From NCBI GenBank assembly GCA_029775855.1, contig JARVJZ010000002.1, forward strand, positions 31,800 to 95,799: 64,000 nucleotides of DNA, given 5' to 3'. The notes under the pieces were generated by a model. The model ran no database searches, had not been told where the DNA came from, and saw only the letters and a program-made list of their open reading frames with translations. Source of the stretch: Nitrososphaeria archaeon. GTDB taxonomy: Archaea > Thermoproteota > Nitrososphaeria > Nitrososphaerales > JAAOZN01. Shown in pieces: positions 53,368 through 60,955 of this stretch; position 1 is the first letter of the stretch; each line of letters begins with the position of its first letter. The position numbers and the translations under genes were made by a program.

Positions 53368-54036
53368 TTACATCTCAGCCTCTGGAGGTATGCCTATTGG
53401 CGCTATAATCAATTTGCCTACAAACTTTTTGTTCTTAAACAGCCCTGGTTTGGCTTTATGGAAGGTTATTGTTAGGTCTGCTTTAACCGCTTTGCTCTGA
53501 ACTTCTCCTGTTGTGGGATCCAACCCTGATGGTATGTCAACTGAGACCTTGTATGCGTTTGAGCCGTTGATTAAGTCTATGGCTGTAGCAAAGGGTTCTC
53601 TAACTTCACCTTTTATTCCTGTGCCGAAGATAGCGTCTACTATCACGCTGCTACTGTCGAATAATTCTTTGCACCTTAGGAGCGTTTCTCGATTGTTAGC
53701 TTCAGCTGCTACGATGGAGCGTTGCATGTTTGAGATGATTTTCCAGTTTATAGCTGCTTCTTCGCCTTTTATCTCCTCTCCCTTACCCAGAAGAATCACC
53801 TTAACTTTCACGCCTCCGCTAGCTAGGTGACGGGCTGCGACAAATCCGTCTCCACCATTATTTCCAAGCCCAGCAACCACCAAAACACCTTTACTCAGAT
53901 TAACAGTTGAGTCTAAGATGGCCTTGGCGACTGCACAGCCAGCGTTTTCCATTAAAAGTAGTCTTGATACACCTAAGGCAGCTGAGCGTTCCTCAACGAT
54001 ACGCATCTGTTCAGGCGTTATAATATTGGTGCTCAA
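53368..54036 (-). CDS. nnrE: NAD(P)H-hydrate epimerase (YjeF N-terminal domain)
   Basis: Repairs hydrated NAD(P)H by epimerising the S/R forms, which matters more at high temperature. About 222 residues with GLGNNGGDGFVAARHL, DAIFGTGIKGEVREP and VDIPSGLDPTTGE. Only the epimerase domain is present; the dehydratase domain often fused in archaea is absent. TTG 54036 with GGTGA just upstream is preferred; TTG 54081 would add 15 residues. Confidence 0.9.
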   Translation of the reverse strand: MSTNIITPEQMRIVEERSAALGVSRLLLMENAGCAVAKAILDSTVNLSKGVLVVAGLGNNGGDGFVAARHLASGGVKVKVILLGKGEEIKGEEAAINWKIISNMQRSIVAAEANNRETLLRCKELFDSSSVIVDAIFGTGIKGEVREPFATAIDLINGSNAYKVSVDIPSGLDPTTGEVQSKAVKADLTITFHKAKPGLFKNKKFVGKLIIAPIGIPPEAEM

Positions 54037-54082
54037 TATACATTCACCTACTTTTAGGTCAGATCGTCGCGAGTTCTTCAAC

Positions 54083-54110
54083 GTTCAGAGATTAGGGGTT
54101 GTCTCTGAAC
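54083..54110 (-). ncRNA. Hairpin in the gap upstream of nnrE, possible small RNA or processing site
   Basis: GTTCAGAG (54083-54090) and CTCTGAAC (54103-54110) form a perfect 8-bp stem with a 12-base loop, between the zincin gene and nnrE. On the minus strand it is bounded by ACTGAG before and GTTGAAGA after, then GATCTGACC, which loosely recalls D', C' and D boxes of C/D sRNAs. The C box would be poor. It may equally be a processing or termination hairpin. Confidence 0.25.
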
Positions 54111-54132
54111 TCAGTCTGGAGCGGCGATCACT

Positions 54133-55005
54133 TCATCCCACTTGTTTTTGACCGCTGCTCTTATAAAGGTTGATGTTGAAGATTTTTTGTAGGATTTTTT
54201 GGCTGTGGTTTTCAGCGACTACTTGTATATTGTGGTAAGTGTCTTCGCTGAAATGTTGTGTCGCCTCATCTACTATTTCTATCATCTTCTGCTGGTATTC
54301 GTGTAGAGGATATAGACAGTCCTCGAGTTTTTTGCGTAAATGTATGTTCTTTTGGTTTAAGAGCGGTTTTATACAGAAGGGCACTTTTAGATTAGCTGTT
54401 AGGAAGAGAGCTTTTGCAGAAGGGTTATGCTCCACTATCTTCCAGAGGCTTATGTCCAAGCCTTCGTCTAGTAGATGTTCAGCATACTTCAGTTGATCCT
54501 CTTTGAAGTTGTGTTCATAGAGAAGTTTGGTTGCTTCATAGTCTTTTACTGCTATTGAAGTTAGGTAGGTTAAGTCGAGCAGATATTCTTCAGGTAGTTT
54601 AAGGCATCTTTTTAGCTTTTGATACGCTGGGGGAAGTGGTATGACATAGTAGCGGAGCTCGCCGTGCAACACGGTGTGAGCTACCTCGTGTCTTATGCAA
54701 GCATCGACTAAGATAGAGGTTAGGGTGCTGAGCTTCTCTATGCTGATAATTATGCTCGGTAAGCCTGTCCAAGCGTGGTGGTATGCGTAAAATTCTTCGT
54801 CGTAACCACTTGATTTTACACCCGCAGCTTGGGCTTGTGAGGATAGGAAGGCTAATGCTTCGCTGCTTCTCTGGAAGATGTTCACTTCAACCGCTTCTAG
54901 GTTGGTGGGTTGAAGAGTTCCATAGCATTCTTTGATAACTTTTACTATATGTTCAACATCGTCTTGAGGAACACCTTTAGATCTTACGAATAGTTTAGGG
55001 ATCAT
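54133..55005 (-). CDS. Putative zincin metalloprotease (HEVAH), unknown family
   Basis: 290 residues, mostly helical. The motif RHEVAHTVLHGE gives an HExxH zinc site near residues 107-111; a third ligand may be an acidic residue in VKDYEATKLL about 50 residues on. No signal peptide or membrane segment is seen, so it is probably cytoplasmic. It overlaps the AmrS-like gene by 4 bases. The family is not recognised; protease activity is inferred from one motif. Confidence 0.65.
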   Translation of the reverse strand: MIPKLFVRSKGVPQDDVEHIVKVIKECYGTLQPTNLEAVEVNIFQRSSEALAFLSSQAQAAGVKSSGYDEEFYAYHHAWTGLPSIIISIEKLSTLTSILVDACIRHEVAHTVLHGELRYYVIPLPPAYQKLKRCLKLPEEYLLDLTYLTSIAVKDYEATKLLYEHNFKEDQLKYAEHLLDEGLDISLWKIVEHNPSAKALFLTANLKVPFCIKPLLNQKNIHLRKKLEDCLYPLHEYQQKMIEIVDEATQHFSEDTYHNIQVVAENHSQKILQKIFNINLYKSSGQKQVG

Positions 55006-56078
55006 CTTATCACTTTATGTGGCTCGCCGACTATTGGTATGCTTTCTCCACAGTTAGGGCACTTCTTAGATGGGGTTATAAAATAGCGTGTTACCGTGAA
55101 ACCGTATCGCTCTATCAAAAGGGTTTTACAGGTTGGGCAGTGAGTGTTTTCATACTCGTGTCCAGCTACATTTCCTATGTAGACAAAGTTTAAACCCACC
55201 TTTCTAGCTTCTTCTACTGCTGCTTCTAAGGTGGAGATTGGTGTTGGCGGTGTATTGAGCATCTTGTATGCTGGGTAGAATCTTGTGATGTGTAGAGGTG
55301 TATCTTCGCCAGCACTTTCTCTAACTCTTCGAGCGATTTCCTTTACATCATCTATGTTGTCGTTTACATTAGGTATAAGCAGAAAAACAACTTCAACATG
55401 CAAACCAAGCTCCTTGGCTAAGCCTATGTTTCTCCAAATCGGTTCAGGGAAGGCGCCACAGAACCTTTTTACCACCTGTTCACTTCCCTTTATATCCACC
55501 TTTATGGCATCCATACCAGCTTCAACTAGCAAGCGTAGGGCTTCTGCGCTCATATACCCATTACTTACATAGTGGCAGTATAGTCCACGCTTCTTAGCGA
55601 GGGGGAAGACATCAAGAGCATATTCGAAGAATAGAGTCGGCTCATTAAATGAGAAGGATATTCCTTGACAACCCTCTTCCTCGGCTAACTTAACGAGAGC
55701 CTTGGGCTCTATGATCTCATCTGTTTGCTTAGGCTTCTTCTTGCTGATGCTGTAGTTCTGGCACCATGGGCAAGTGAAATTGCAGCTCCATGTGCCTATC
55801 GTTAACGCTTTACTGCCAGGCCAGTAGTGGTAGAAGGGTTTCTTCTCAATGGGGTTTATTGATATTGATGATATTGAGCCGTATGTTATTGTGTAGAGCT
55901 TACCGGCTATATTGTATTTGGTTCCGCAGAAGCCTTTTCCTCCGTCTGGTATTAGGCATCTTCTCTCACAAGTGCAACACCTTACTTTGCTCTCACCTAT
56001 TTTTTCAAATAGATGCGTTTCCTTTACGCTTGCCTTTCTTAAATTATCTGCCAGCAGTGATGTTGTCTTATTTAACAA
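55002..56078 (-). CDS. amrS: AmmeMemoRadiSam-type radical SAM enzyme
   Basis: 358 residues. An N-terminal cysteine-rich part (CTCERRCLIPDGGKGFCGT) is followed by the radical SAM motif CNFTCPWC and the conserved ISINPIEKKPFYHYWPGS segment, the pattern of the AmrS family. It ends with a zinc-ribbon-like tail (CPTC, CPNCGE). Usual partners Memo and AMMECR1 are not adjacent here. The start could be slightly downstream of ATG 56078. The biochemical role of the family is still unclear. Confidence 0.9.
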   Translation of the reverse strand: MLNKTTSLLADNLRKASVKETHLFEKIGESKVRCCTCERRCLIPDGGKGFCGTKYNIAGKLYTITYGSISSISINPIEKKPFYHYWPGSKALTIGTWSCNFTCPWCQNYSISKKKPKQTDEIIEPKALVKLAEEEGCQGISFSFNEPTLFFEYALDVFPLAKKRGLYCHYVSNGYMSAEALRLLVEAGMDAIKVDIKGSEQVVKRFCGAFPEPIWRNIGLAKELGLHVEVVFLLIPNVNDNIDDVKEIARRVRESAGEDTPLHITRFYPAYKMLNTPPTPISTLEAAVEEARKVGLNFVYIGNVAGHEYENTHCPTCKTLLIERYGFTVTRYFITPSKKCPNCGESIPIVGEPHKVIR

Positions 56079-56086
56079 GTTGCGTT

Positions 56087-56536
56087 CTAACCTTTTCTAC
56101 TACTTATTTTCAACCACCATTCAGGCACTCTTATGTCTGCTTTAACATCATAGAAGTCATAGGGTTTTATATCTAAGATCGGAGAGCCGTCATAAGCATC
56201 AAGCCCCTTAACCTTTAAAATATTGCCGCTTCTCTCAACAAGCTGCACTACACTTACACCTATTGGATTGGGTCTAGCTTTGCCTCTTGTGGCTAAGACA
56301 CCAACCAAAGGTATATCCTCTCTTCCTCTGGGATGCGTCTTTAGGATAGTGCGAAGTTGATTATCGAGCTTATGCATCCAGAAGATTACGATTATATGTG
56401 AATATTCTTCAATACCATCTAGAGCTTCTGTATATTTAGGGTTAAGTTCGAGCAATGCATACCCCTCGTTTCTCTCACCTCTATCTTCGTCAAAATCTGA
56501 TCTTACGAAGCCTAAAGGATCTATACTAATCATCAA
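56087..56536 (-). CDS. trmO: tRNA m6t6A methyltransferase TrmO
   Basis: SAM-dependent enzyme that N6-methylates t6A37 in tRNA-Thr. The 149 residues form the single-domain beta-barrel type, with GFVRSDFDEDRGERNEG, LDGIEEYSHIIVIFWMHK and RPNPIGVSVVQL and DGSPILDIKPY as family motifs. It fits with the KEOPS subunit gene in the window, which belongs to t6A synthesis. Eight bases before the AmrS-like gene on the same strand. Confidence 0.93.
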   Translation of the reverse strand: MMISIDPLGFVRSDFDEDRGERNEGYALLELNPKYTEALDGIEEYSHIIVIFWMHKLDNQLRTILKTHPRGREDIPLVGVLATRGKARPNPIGVSVVQLVERSGNILKVKGLDAYDGSPILDIKPYDFYDVKADIRVPEWWLKISSRKG

Positions 56537-56609
56537 TTAGCTTGATTGTATTCTATCTACTTAACTGTAACCCTAAAGGCTTTAGGCAAGCATAGCGTAT
56601 AAAATACTT

Positions 56610-57185
56610 GTGGAAAGAGCAAACTCGCTACCGATAGGGCAACGCTATATTAACCGATTTATAATATATTCAGCGTTAGGCACACCCTATGTAGACCTTC
56701 AAAAGTGGAGACTTACTATCGATGGAGAAGTTGAACAAACCCTAACTCTAACATACAAAGAGCTGCTTTCACAACAAAGCTGGTGCGAAGTTATAAGAGA
56801 CTTTCACTGCGTCACCAAGTGGAGCGTGCCTTCGGTTAAATTCGAAGGTGTTAAGCTTAAAACTTTAATCGCAAAGGCCAGACCTAAACCCGCTGCTAAG
56901 TATGTGTTATTCGGCTGCTTAGACGGCTACACCACTGTTGTGCCTATTGAAGACGCTCTTTCAGATGCTGCTCTTATAGCGCTGAAGATAGATGGGCAGC
57001 CTCTTAGAATAGAGCAAGGCTTTCCCGCAAGACCATTTATACCGCATTTATATGCTTGGAAAAGCGCCAAGTGGCTTCACCTTATAAGGATTCTTAGAGA
57101 ATATGTCGATGGCTATTGGGAGGCCAGAGGTTATCACGAAAGGGGAAATGTGTGGAGTGAAGAAAGGTTCAAAAAAGAAATATAG
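56610..57185 (+). CDS. Sulfite-oxidase-fold molybdopterin protein
   Basis: 191 residues matching the oxidoreductase molybdopterin-binding domain (SuOx/YedY fold). The expected metal cysteine is in RDFHCVTKWS, followed by VKFEGVKLKTL and the RPFIPHLYAWKSAKW segment. No export signal is present, so a cytoplasmic role is likely. The start is GTG 56610. It may use the cofactor made by moaC/moaB. Substrate unknown. Confidence 0.88.
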   Translation: MERANSLPIGQRYINRFIIYSALGTPYVDLQKWRLTIDGEVEQTLTLTYKELLSQQSWCEVIRDFHCVTKWSVPSVKFEGVKLKTLIAKARPKPAAKYVLFGCLDGYTTVVPIEDALSDAALIALKIDGQPLRIEQGFPARPFIPHLYAWKSAKWLHLIRILREYVDGYWEARGYHERGNVWSEERFKKEI

Positions 57186-57223
57186 ATAAGATAGATCTAC
57201 TATATAGACAAATAGATTGAAGA

Positions 57224-58219
57224 TTGGAACTTAGAAGAGCACAAGAGATGGGCGGTGGAACACTTCTAGTATCTCTACCAAAAGACTGGGTTCGAAAAAA
57301 TAACATAACCAGAGGAAGCCTACTCGCATTAGAAGCAACTCCGGGAGGAGGGCTCATAATCTTTCCAGCTTCCGAGTCTGAAAAGAAACCTAAGGAGATC
57401 CTTCTAACCTACCCCGCTCAATATATGAGGAGGTTGATAAATCTAATAACAGGTTCATACCTCCTCGGCTTCGACATAATAAAGATTGTAAGTAGAGAAA
57501 GGATACCTTATGAAGATGCACAAGCCATGAAGAAGGCTATACGCCAACTCGTAGGGTTAGAGATAGTTGAAGAAGACACAAAGTCTATAACGGCGCAGTT
57601 TCTCCTTGAAACAACAGCTTTAGACCCTGAGAAGATCTTCAGACGGATGCATCTCATCACCATGGGTATGTTACCCGATGCTGTTCAAGCTTTGATGCAA
57701 GGAGATACGCTTCTAAAGAGATCTGTTTCTGAGAGAGATGATGAGGTTGACCGCCTCTACTTTTTACTCGTCAGAGTGGTCAGAACGGCTGCGATGGATA
57801 ACAAGCTAGCCGCTAAACTTAAACTTTCAACTATAGACTGCTTGGACTATAGGCTCTCAGCTTACCTACTTGAAGCGATAGGGGATACTGCTGAAGATAT
57901 AGCCAAGTCTTCGATAGTCTCCATTGTAAACACTTTAGGTTCTACTGAAAAGGAAGCAACTTCAAATATCTTAAAAATACTCGGCATGATGCAGGAATCT
58001 GCTGTCAGAGCTTTTCTATCTAAAAATTCTGAGGAGGGTAGGCACGTAGTGCAGCTATATGAAGATGTGGTAGAGGAAATAGCTAAGCTTGAGAGCTCTA
58101 TAGGAAGTAACGAGAATGCTTCGGCAATCTCACGGGTATCATCCAGCTTTTCAAGAATAGCACGGTATGATGTTGATATAGCTGACTTAGCATACCCTAT
58201 GTATCCTTTAGTCAAGTAA
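57224..58219 (+). CDS. AbrB-PhoU domain regulator
   Basis: 331 residues joining an N-terminal SpoVT/AbrB-like DNA-binding domain (about 1-50, GGGTLLVSLPKDWVRKNNI) to two PhoU-like helical halves (about 115-325, with DDEVDRLYFLLVR). This architecture is widespread in archaea and tied to phosphate regulation. Starting at TTG 57224, close to the transcription start expected from CTATATAG at about 57200-57207. No phosphate transporter is adjacent. Confidence 0.88.
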   Translation: MELRRAQEMGGGTLLVSLPKDWVRKNNITRGSLLALEATPGGGLIIFPASESEKKPKEILLTYPAQYMRRLINLITGSYLLGFDIIKIVSRERIPYEDAQAMKKAIRQLVGLEIVEEDTKSITAQFLLETTALDPEKIFRRMHLITMGMLPDAVQALMQGDTLLKRSVSERDDEVDRLYFLLVRVVRTAAMDNKLAAKLKLSTIDCLDYRLSAYLLEAIGDTAEDIAKSSIVSIVNTLGSTEKEATSNILKILGMMQESAVRAFLSKNSEEGRHVVQLYEDVVEEIAKLESSIGSNENASAISRVSSSFSRIARYDVDIADLAYPMYPLVK

Positions 58220-58256
58220 ACTAAAGACTTAATTTTATGCCAGTAAAGAGACTGGT

Positions 58257-59864
58257 GTGCCAAAGTATATCTTTGTAACAGGTGGAGTGATGTCAGGGTT
58301 AGGTAAAGGAGTCACAGCAGCCTCTGTAGCCAAGCTTCTAAAACTTTCGGGGTTAAAGGTTACGTGCATCAAGATAGATCCGTATCTTAATGTAGATGCT
58401 GGCACGATGAACCCAATCATACATGGTGAAGTTTTCGTAACAGATGACGGCGGCGAAACAGATATGGACATAGGAACATACGAACGATTTCTAGATCAAA
58501 ACCTCAGTAAGCACCATAATATAACGACAGGTCAGATATACAAGGCTGTGATAGAGGCTGAGAGGAGAGGAGACTACCTAGGCAAATGTGTGCAGATAAT
58601 ACCACATGTAACAGATGAGATTAAAAAAAGGATAAAGCAGGTAGTTGAAAGCGACGGCGCTGAGATAGGTGTAGTAGAGTGTGGAGGAACAGTAGGAGAC
58701 ATCGAAAGCCTACCATTCTTGGAGGCTATGAGGCAGATGAGACTTGAACTCGGCCCCTTAAACTCACTCTTCTTACACGTCACACTAGCGCCTGAGTTAG
58801 AGGCGGTAAAGGAGCAGAAGACTAAACCTACACAGCATAGCGTTCAAGAGCTGAGAAGGATAGGAATACAGCCAGATATAATTGTTGTTCGTAGCAAGAG
58901 GCCTTTAGCGCAGCAAGCAAGAGAGAAGATATCGTTATTCACTAGTGTGCCGCTTGAGGCTGTCATATCAAATCCAGATGTTGAATCTATTTACGATGTG
59001 CCTGAGGTGCTTGAGAAACAAGGGATGACTAGAGTTATCGCAAGCAGACTTAACCTAAAGATAGAGCGTAGCGATTTGAGTGAATGGATAGAGGTGGCTG
59101 AATCGTTCAAGAAGGCTAAGAGAATGGTGAATATTGCCATGGTGGGGAAGTATGTGAGCTTAGCAGACAGCTATGTGAGCGTAAACCAAGCCCTACTACA
59201 CTCAGGCGCCAAGTTAGGTGCATCCGTCAACATAGATTGGGTAGACTCAGAACTTATCGAAAAGAGCGAGCAAGCACTTAACAATCTTAGATCCTATAAT
59301 GGTATACTTATACCGGGTGGATTTGGGAAGAGGGGAGTTGAGGGGAAGATAAAGGCTGCTGGCTATGCTATCAGAGAGGGTATTCCTTATCTAGGTATAT
59401 GCTTAGGTTTTCAAGTGGCAGCCATAGCAATAGCGCGCTACCTTTGTGGATTGGAGAAGGCTAATTCAACAGAATTTGACCCAGACGCAGAGCACGCTGT
59501 GATAGACCTACTGCCTGAACAGAAGGGTGTTAAGGAAATTGGTGCTACTATGAGGTTAGGTGGGCACGATATAATGTTAAAGGAGAAGACTCTATCTTTC
59601 AAGCTGTATGGTAAGAAGATCATTAGAGAAAGGCATAGACACAGATATGAGATCAATCAACGATATAAGCCTCTATTTGAGGAGAAGAATGTAATCTTTT
59701 CTGGGTATAGCGACGAAGGTAAGAGGATTGAGATACTTGAAATAGCGAACCACCCTTTCTTTCTAGCAACACAATTCCACGCTGAGTTCACTAGTAGACC
59801 GGGCGCTCCAAACCCTGTATACTTGGGTTTCATTAAAGCTTGTATCGAAAATCCCCACAATTAG
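58257..59864 (+). CDS. pyrG: CTP synthase
   Basis: Converts UTP to CTP with glutamine. The 535 residues have an ATP-binding synthase domain (FVTGGVMSGLGKGVTAAS, IKIDPYLNVDAGTMNP) and a C-terminal glutaminase with catalytic cysteine in LGICLGFQV and the QFHAEFTSRP histidine-glutamate. Starting at GTG 58257; CTTAATTTTA at 58228-58237 is the likely TATA box, giving a leaderless transcript. With carAB it marks the pyrimidine route. Confidence 0.97.
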   Translation: MPKYIFVTGGVMSGLGKGVTAASVAKLLKLSGLKVTCIKIDPYLNVDAGTMNPIIHGEVFVTDDGGETDMDIGTYERFLDQNLSKHHNITTGQIYKAVIEAERRGDYLGKCVQIIPHVTDEIKKRIKQVVESDGAEIGVVECGGTVGDIESLPFLEAMRQMRLELGPLNSLFLHVTLAPELEAVKEQKTKPTQHSVQELRRIGIQPDIIVVRSKRPLAQQAREKISLFTSVPLEAVISNPDVESIYDVPEVLEKQGMTRVIASRLNLKIERSDLSEWIEVAESFKKAKRMVNIAMVGKYVSLADSYVSVNQALLHSGAKLGASVNIDWVDSELIEKSEQALNNLRSYNGILIPGGFGKRGVEGKIKAAGYAIREGIPYLGICLGFQVAAIAIARYLCGLEKANSTEFDPDAEHAVIDLLPEQKGVKEIGATMRLGGHDIMLKEKTLSFKLYGKKIIRERHRHRYEINQRYKPLFEEKNVIFSGYSDEGKRIEILEIANHPFFLATQFHAEFTSRPGAPNPVYLGFIKACIENPHN

Positions 59865-59923
59865 GTGCACCTTTAGCGCTTCAAATACTGTTATAAACAA
59901 CCTTTTAACAAGCATCTTATAGG

Positions 59924-60910
59924 ATGAGTATAGAAGAACTTAGCCTTGACACATTAGATGGTATAGGGCCTGTGACTAAGCAGAAGCTAGAGAACGCTGG
60001 CATATATACCGTGCTCGATCTTGCTATCCGCGGACCGAGTGAGATAGCCGAAGCTATAGGTGTAGACCTTAAGAAGGCTATTGAGTTCAACAGTAGCGCT
60101 AGGCTGAGGCTTATGGAGCTGGGGCTGCTTGAGAAAGAGTTTATCCCAGCTAGTGAAATCTATAAAAAGAGGCAGAACATCGAGAGAATAACCACTGGCT
60201 CCAAGAATTTAGACGAGCTTCTTGATGGAGGTATAGAAACACAAGCAGTAACAGAATTCTATGGTGAATTTGGTAGCGGCAAAACTCAGCTCTGCCACAC
60301 ACTATGCGTAACCGTTCAGTTGAGCAGAGATAAAGGAGGGCTCGAGGCTGGCGCTATATATATTGACACCGAAAACACATTTAGGCCTGAGAGAGTATTT
60401 CAGATCGCAGAAGCGCGTGGGTTAGAGCCCTTAAAGACGCTTGATAACATCATAGTTGCAAAGGCATACAACAGCTCACATCAAGAACTTATAGTCTCTG
60501 AGATAGGCTCTGTGGTTGATAAGATGCCCATAAAGCTAGTTGTTGTAGATTCAGCGGTCGCACATTATAGAGCTGAGTTTCTCGGCAGAGGAACTTTAGC
60601 TGAGAGGCAACAGAGGTTAAACAGATTCATGCATCTACTTCTAAGGACAGCTGAAGCAAGAAACCTAGCGGTTGTAGTTACGAATCAAGTCCAAGCTGCG
60701 CCGGATGTTTTTTTCGGTGACCCAAGTAAGCCTACAGGGGGGCATGTGGTAGCTCATACCAGCACCTATAGGATTTACCTTAAGAAGGCGGGTAAGAATC
60801 GAATCGCTAGGATTATAGACAGCCCCTATCATCCTGAGCGTGAAACCGTCTTCGTGTTAAATGAGAAGGGTGTAGACGATCCAGAGGAGACAACTTCGAA
60901 AAAGCGGTAG
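59924..60910 (+). CDS. radA: RadA recombinase
   Basis: Archaeal RecA/Rad51 homologue for strand exchange. The 328 residues start with a helix-hairpin-helix domain (TLDGIGPVTKQKLENAGI), then the linker, Walker A GEFGSGKTQ, YIDTENTFRPERV and Walker B LVVVDSAVAH, plus the L2 region and GGHVVAHTSTYRIYL. TTATAAAC at 59891-59898 predicts transcription start about three bases before ATG 59924. No intein is present. Confidence 0.97.
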   Translation: MSIEELSLDTLDGIGPVTKQKLENAGIYTVLDLAIRGPSEIAEAIGVDLKKAIEFNSSARLRLMELGLLEKEFIPASEIYKKRQNIERITTGSKNLDELLDGGIETQAVTEFYGEFGSGKTQLCHTLCVTVQLSRDKGGLEAGAIYIDTENTFRPERVFQIAEARGLEPLKTLDNIIVAKAYNSSHQELIVSEIGSVVDKMPIKLVVVDSAVAHYRAEFLGRGTLAERQQRLNRFMHLLLRTAEARNLAVVVTNQVQAAPDVFFGDPSKPTGGHVVAHTSTYRIYLKKAGKNRIARIIDSPYHPERETVFVLNEKGVDDPEETTSKKR

Positions 60911-60955
60911 GACAACTTTATAACACCACGGCTGACCACGGTATGTAGAAGACCT

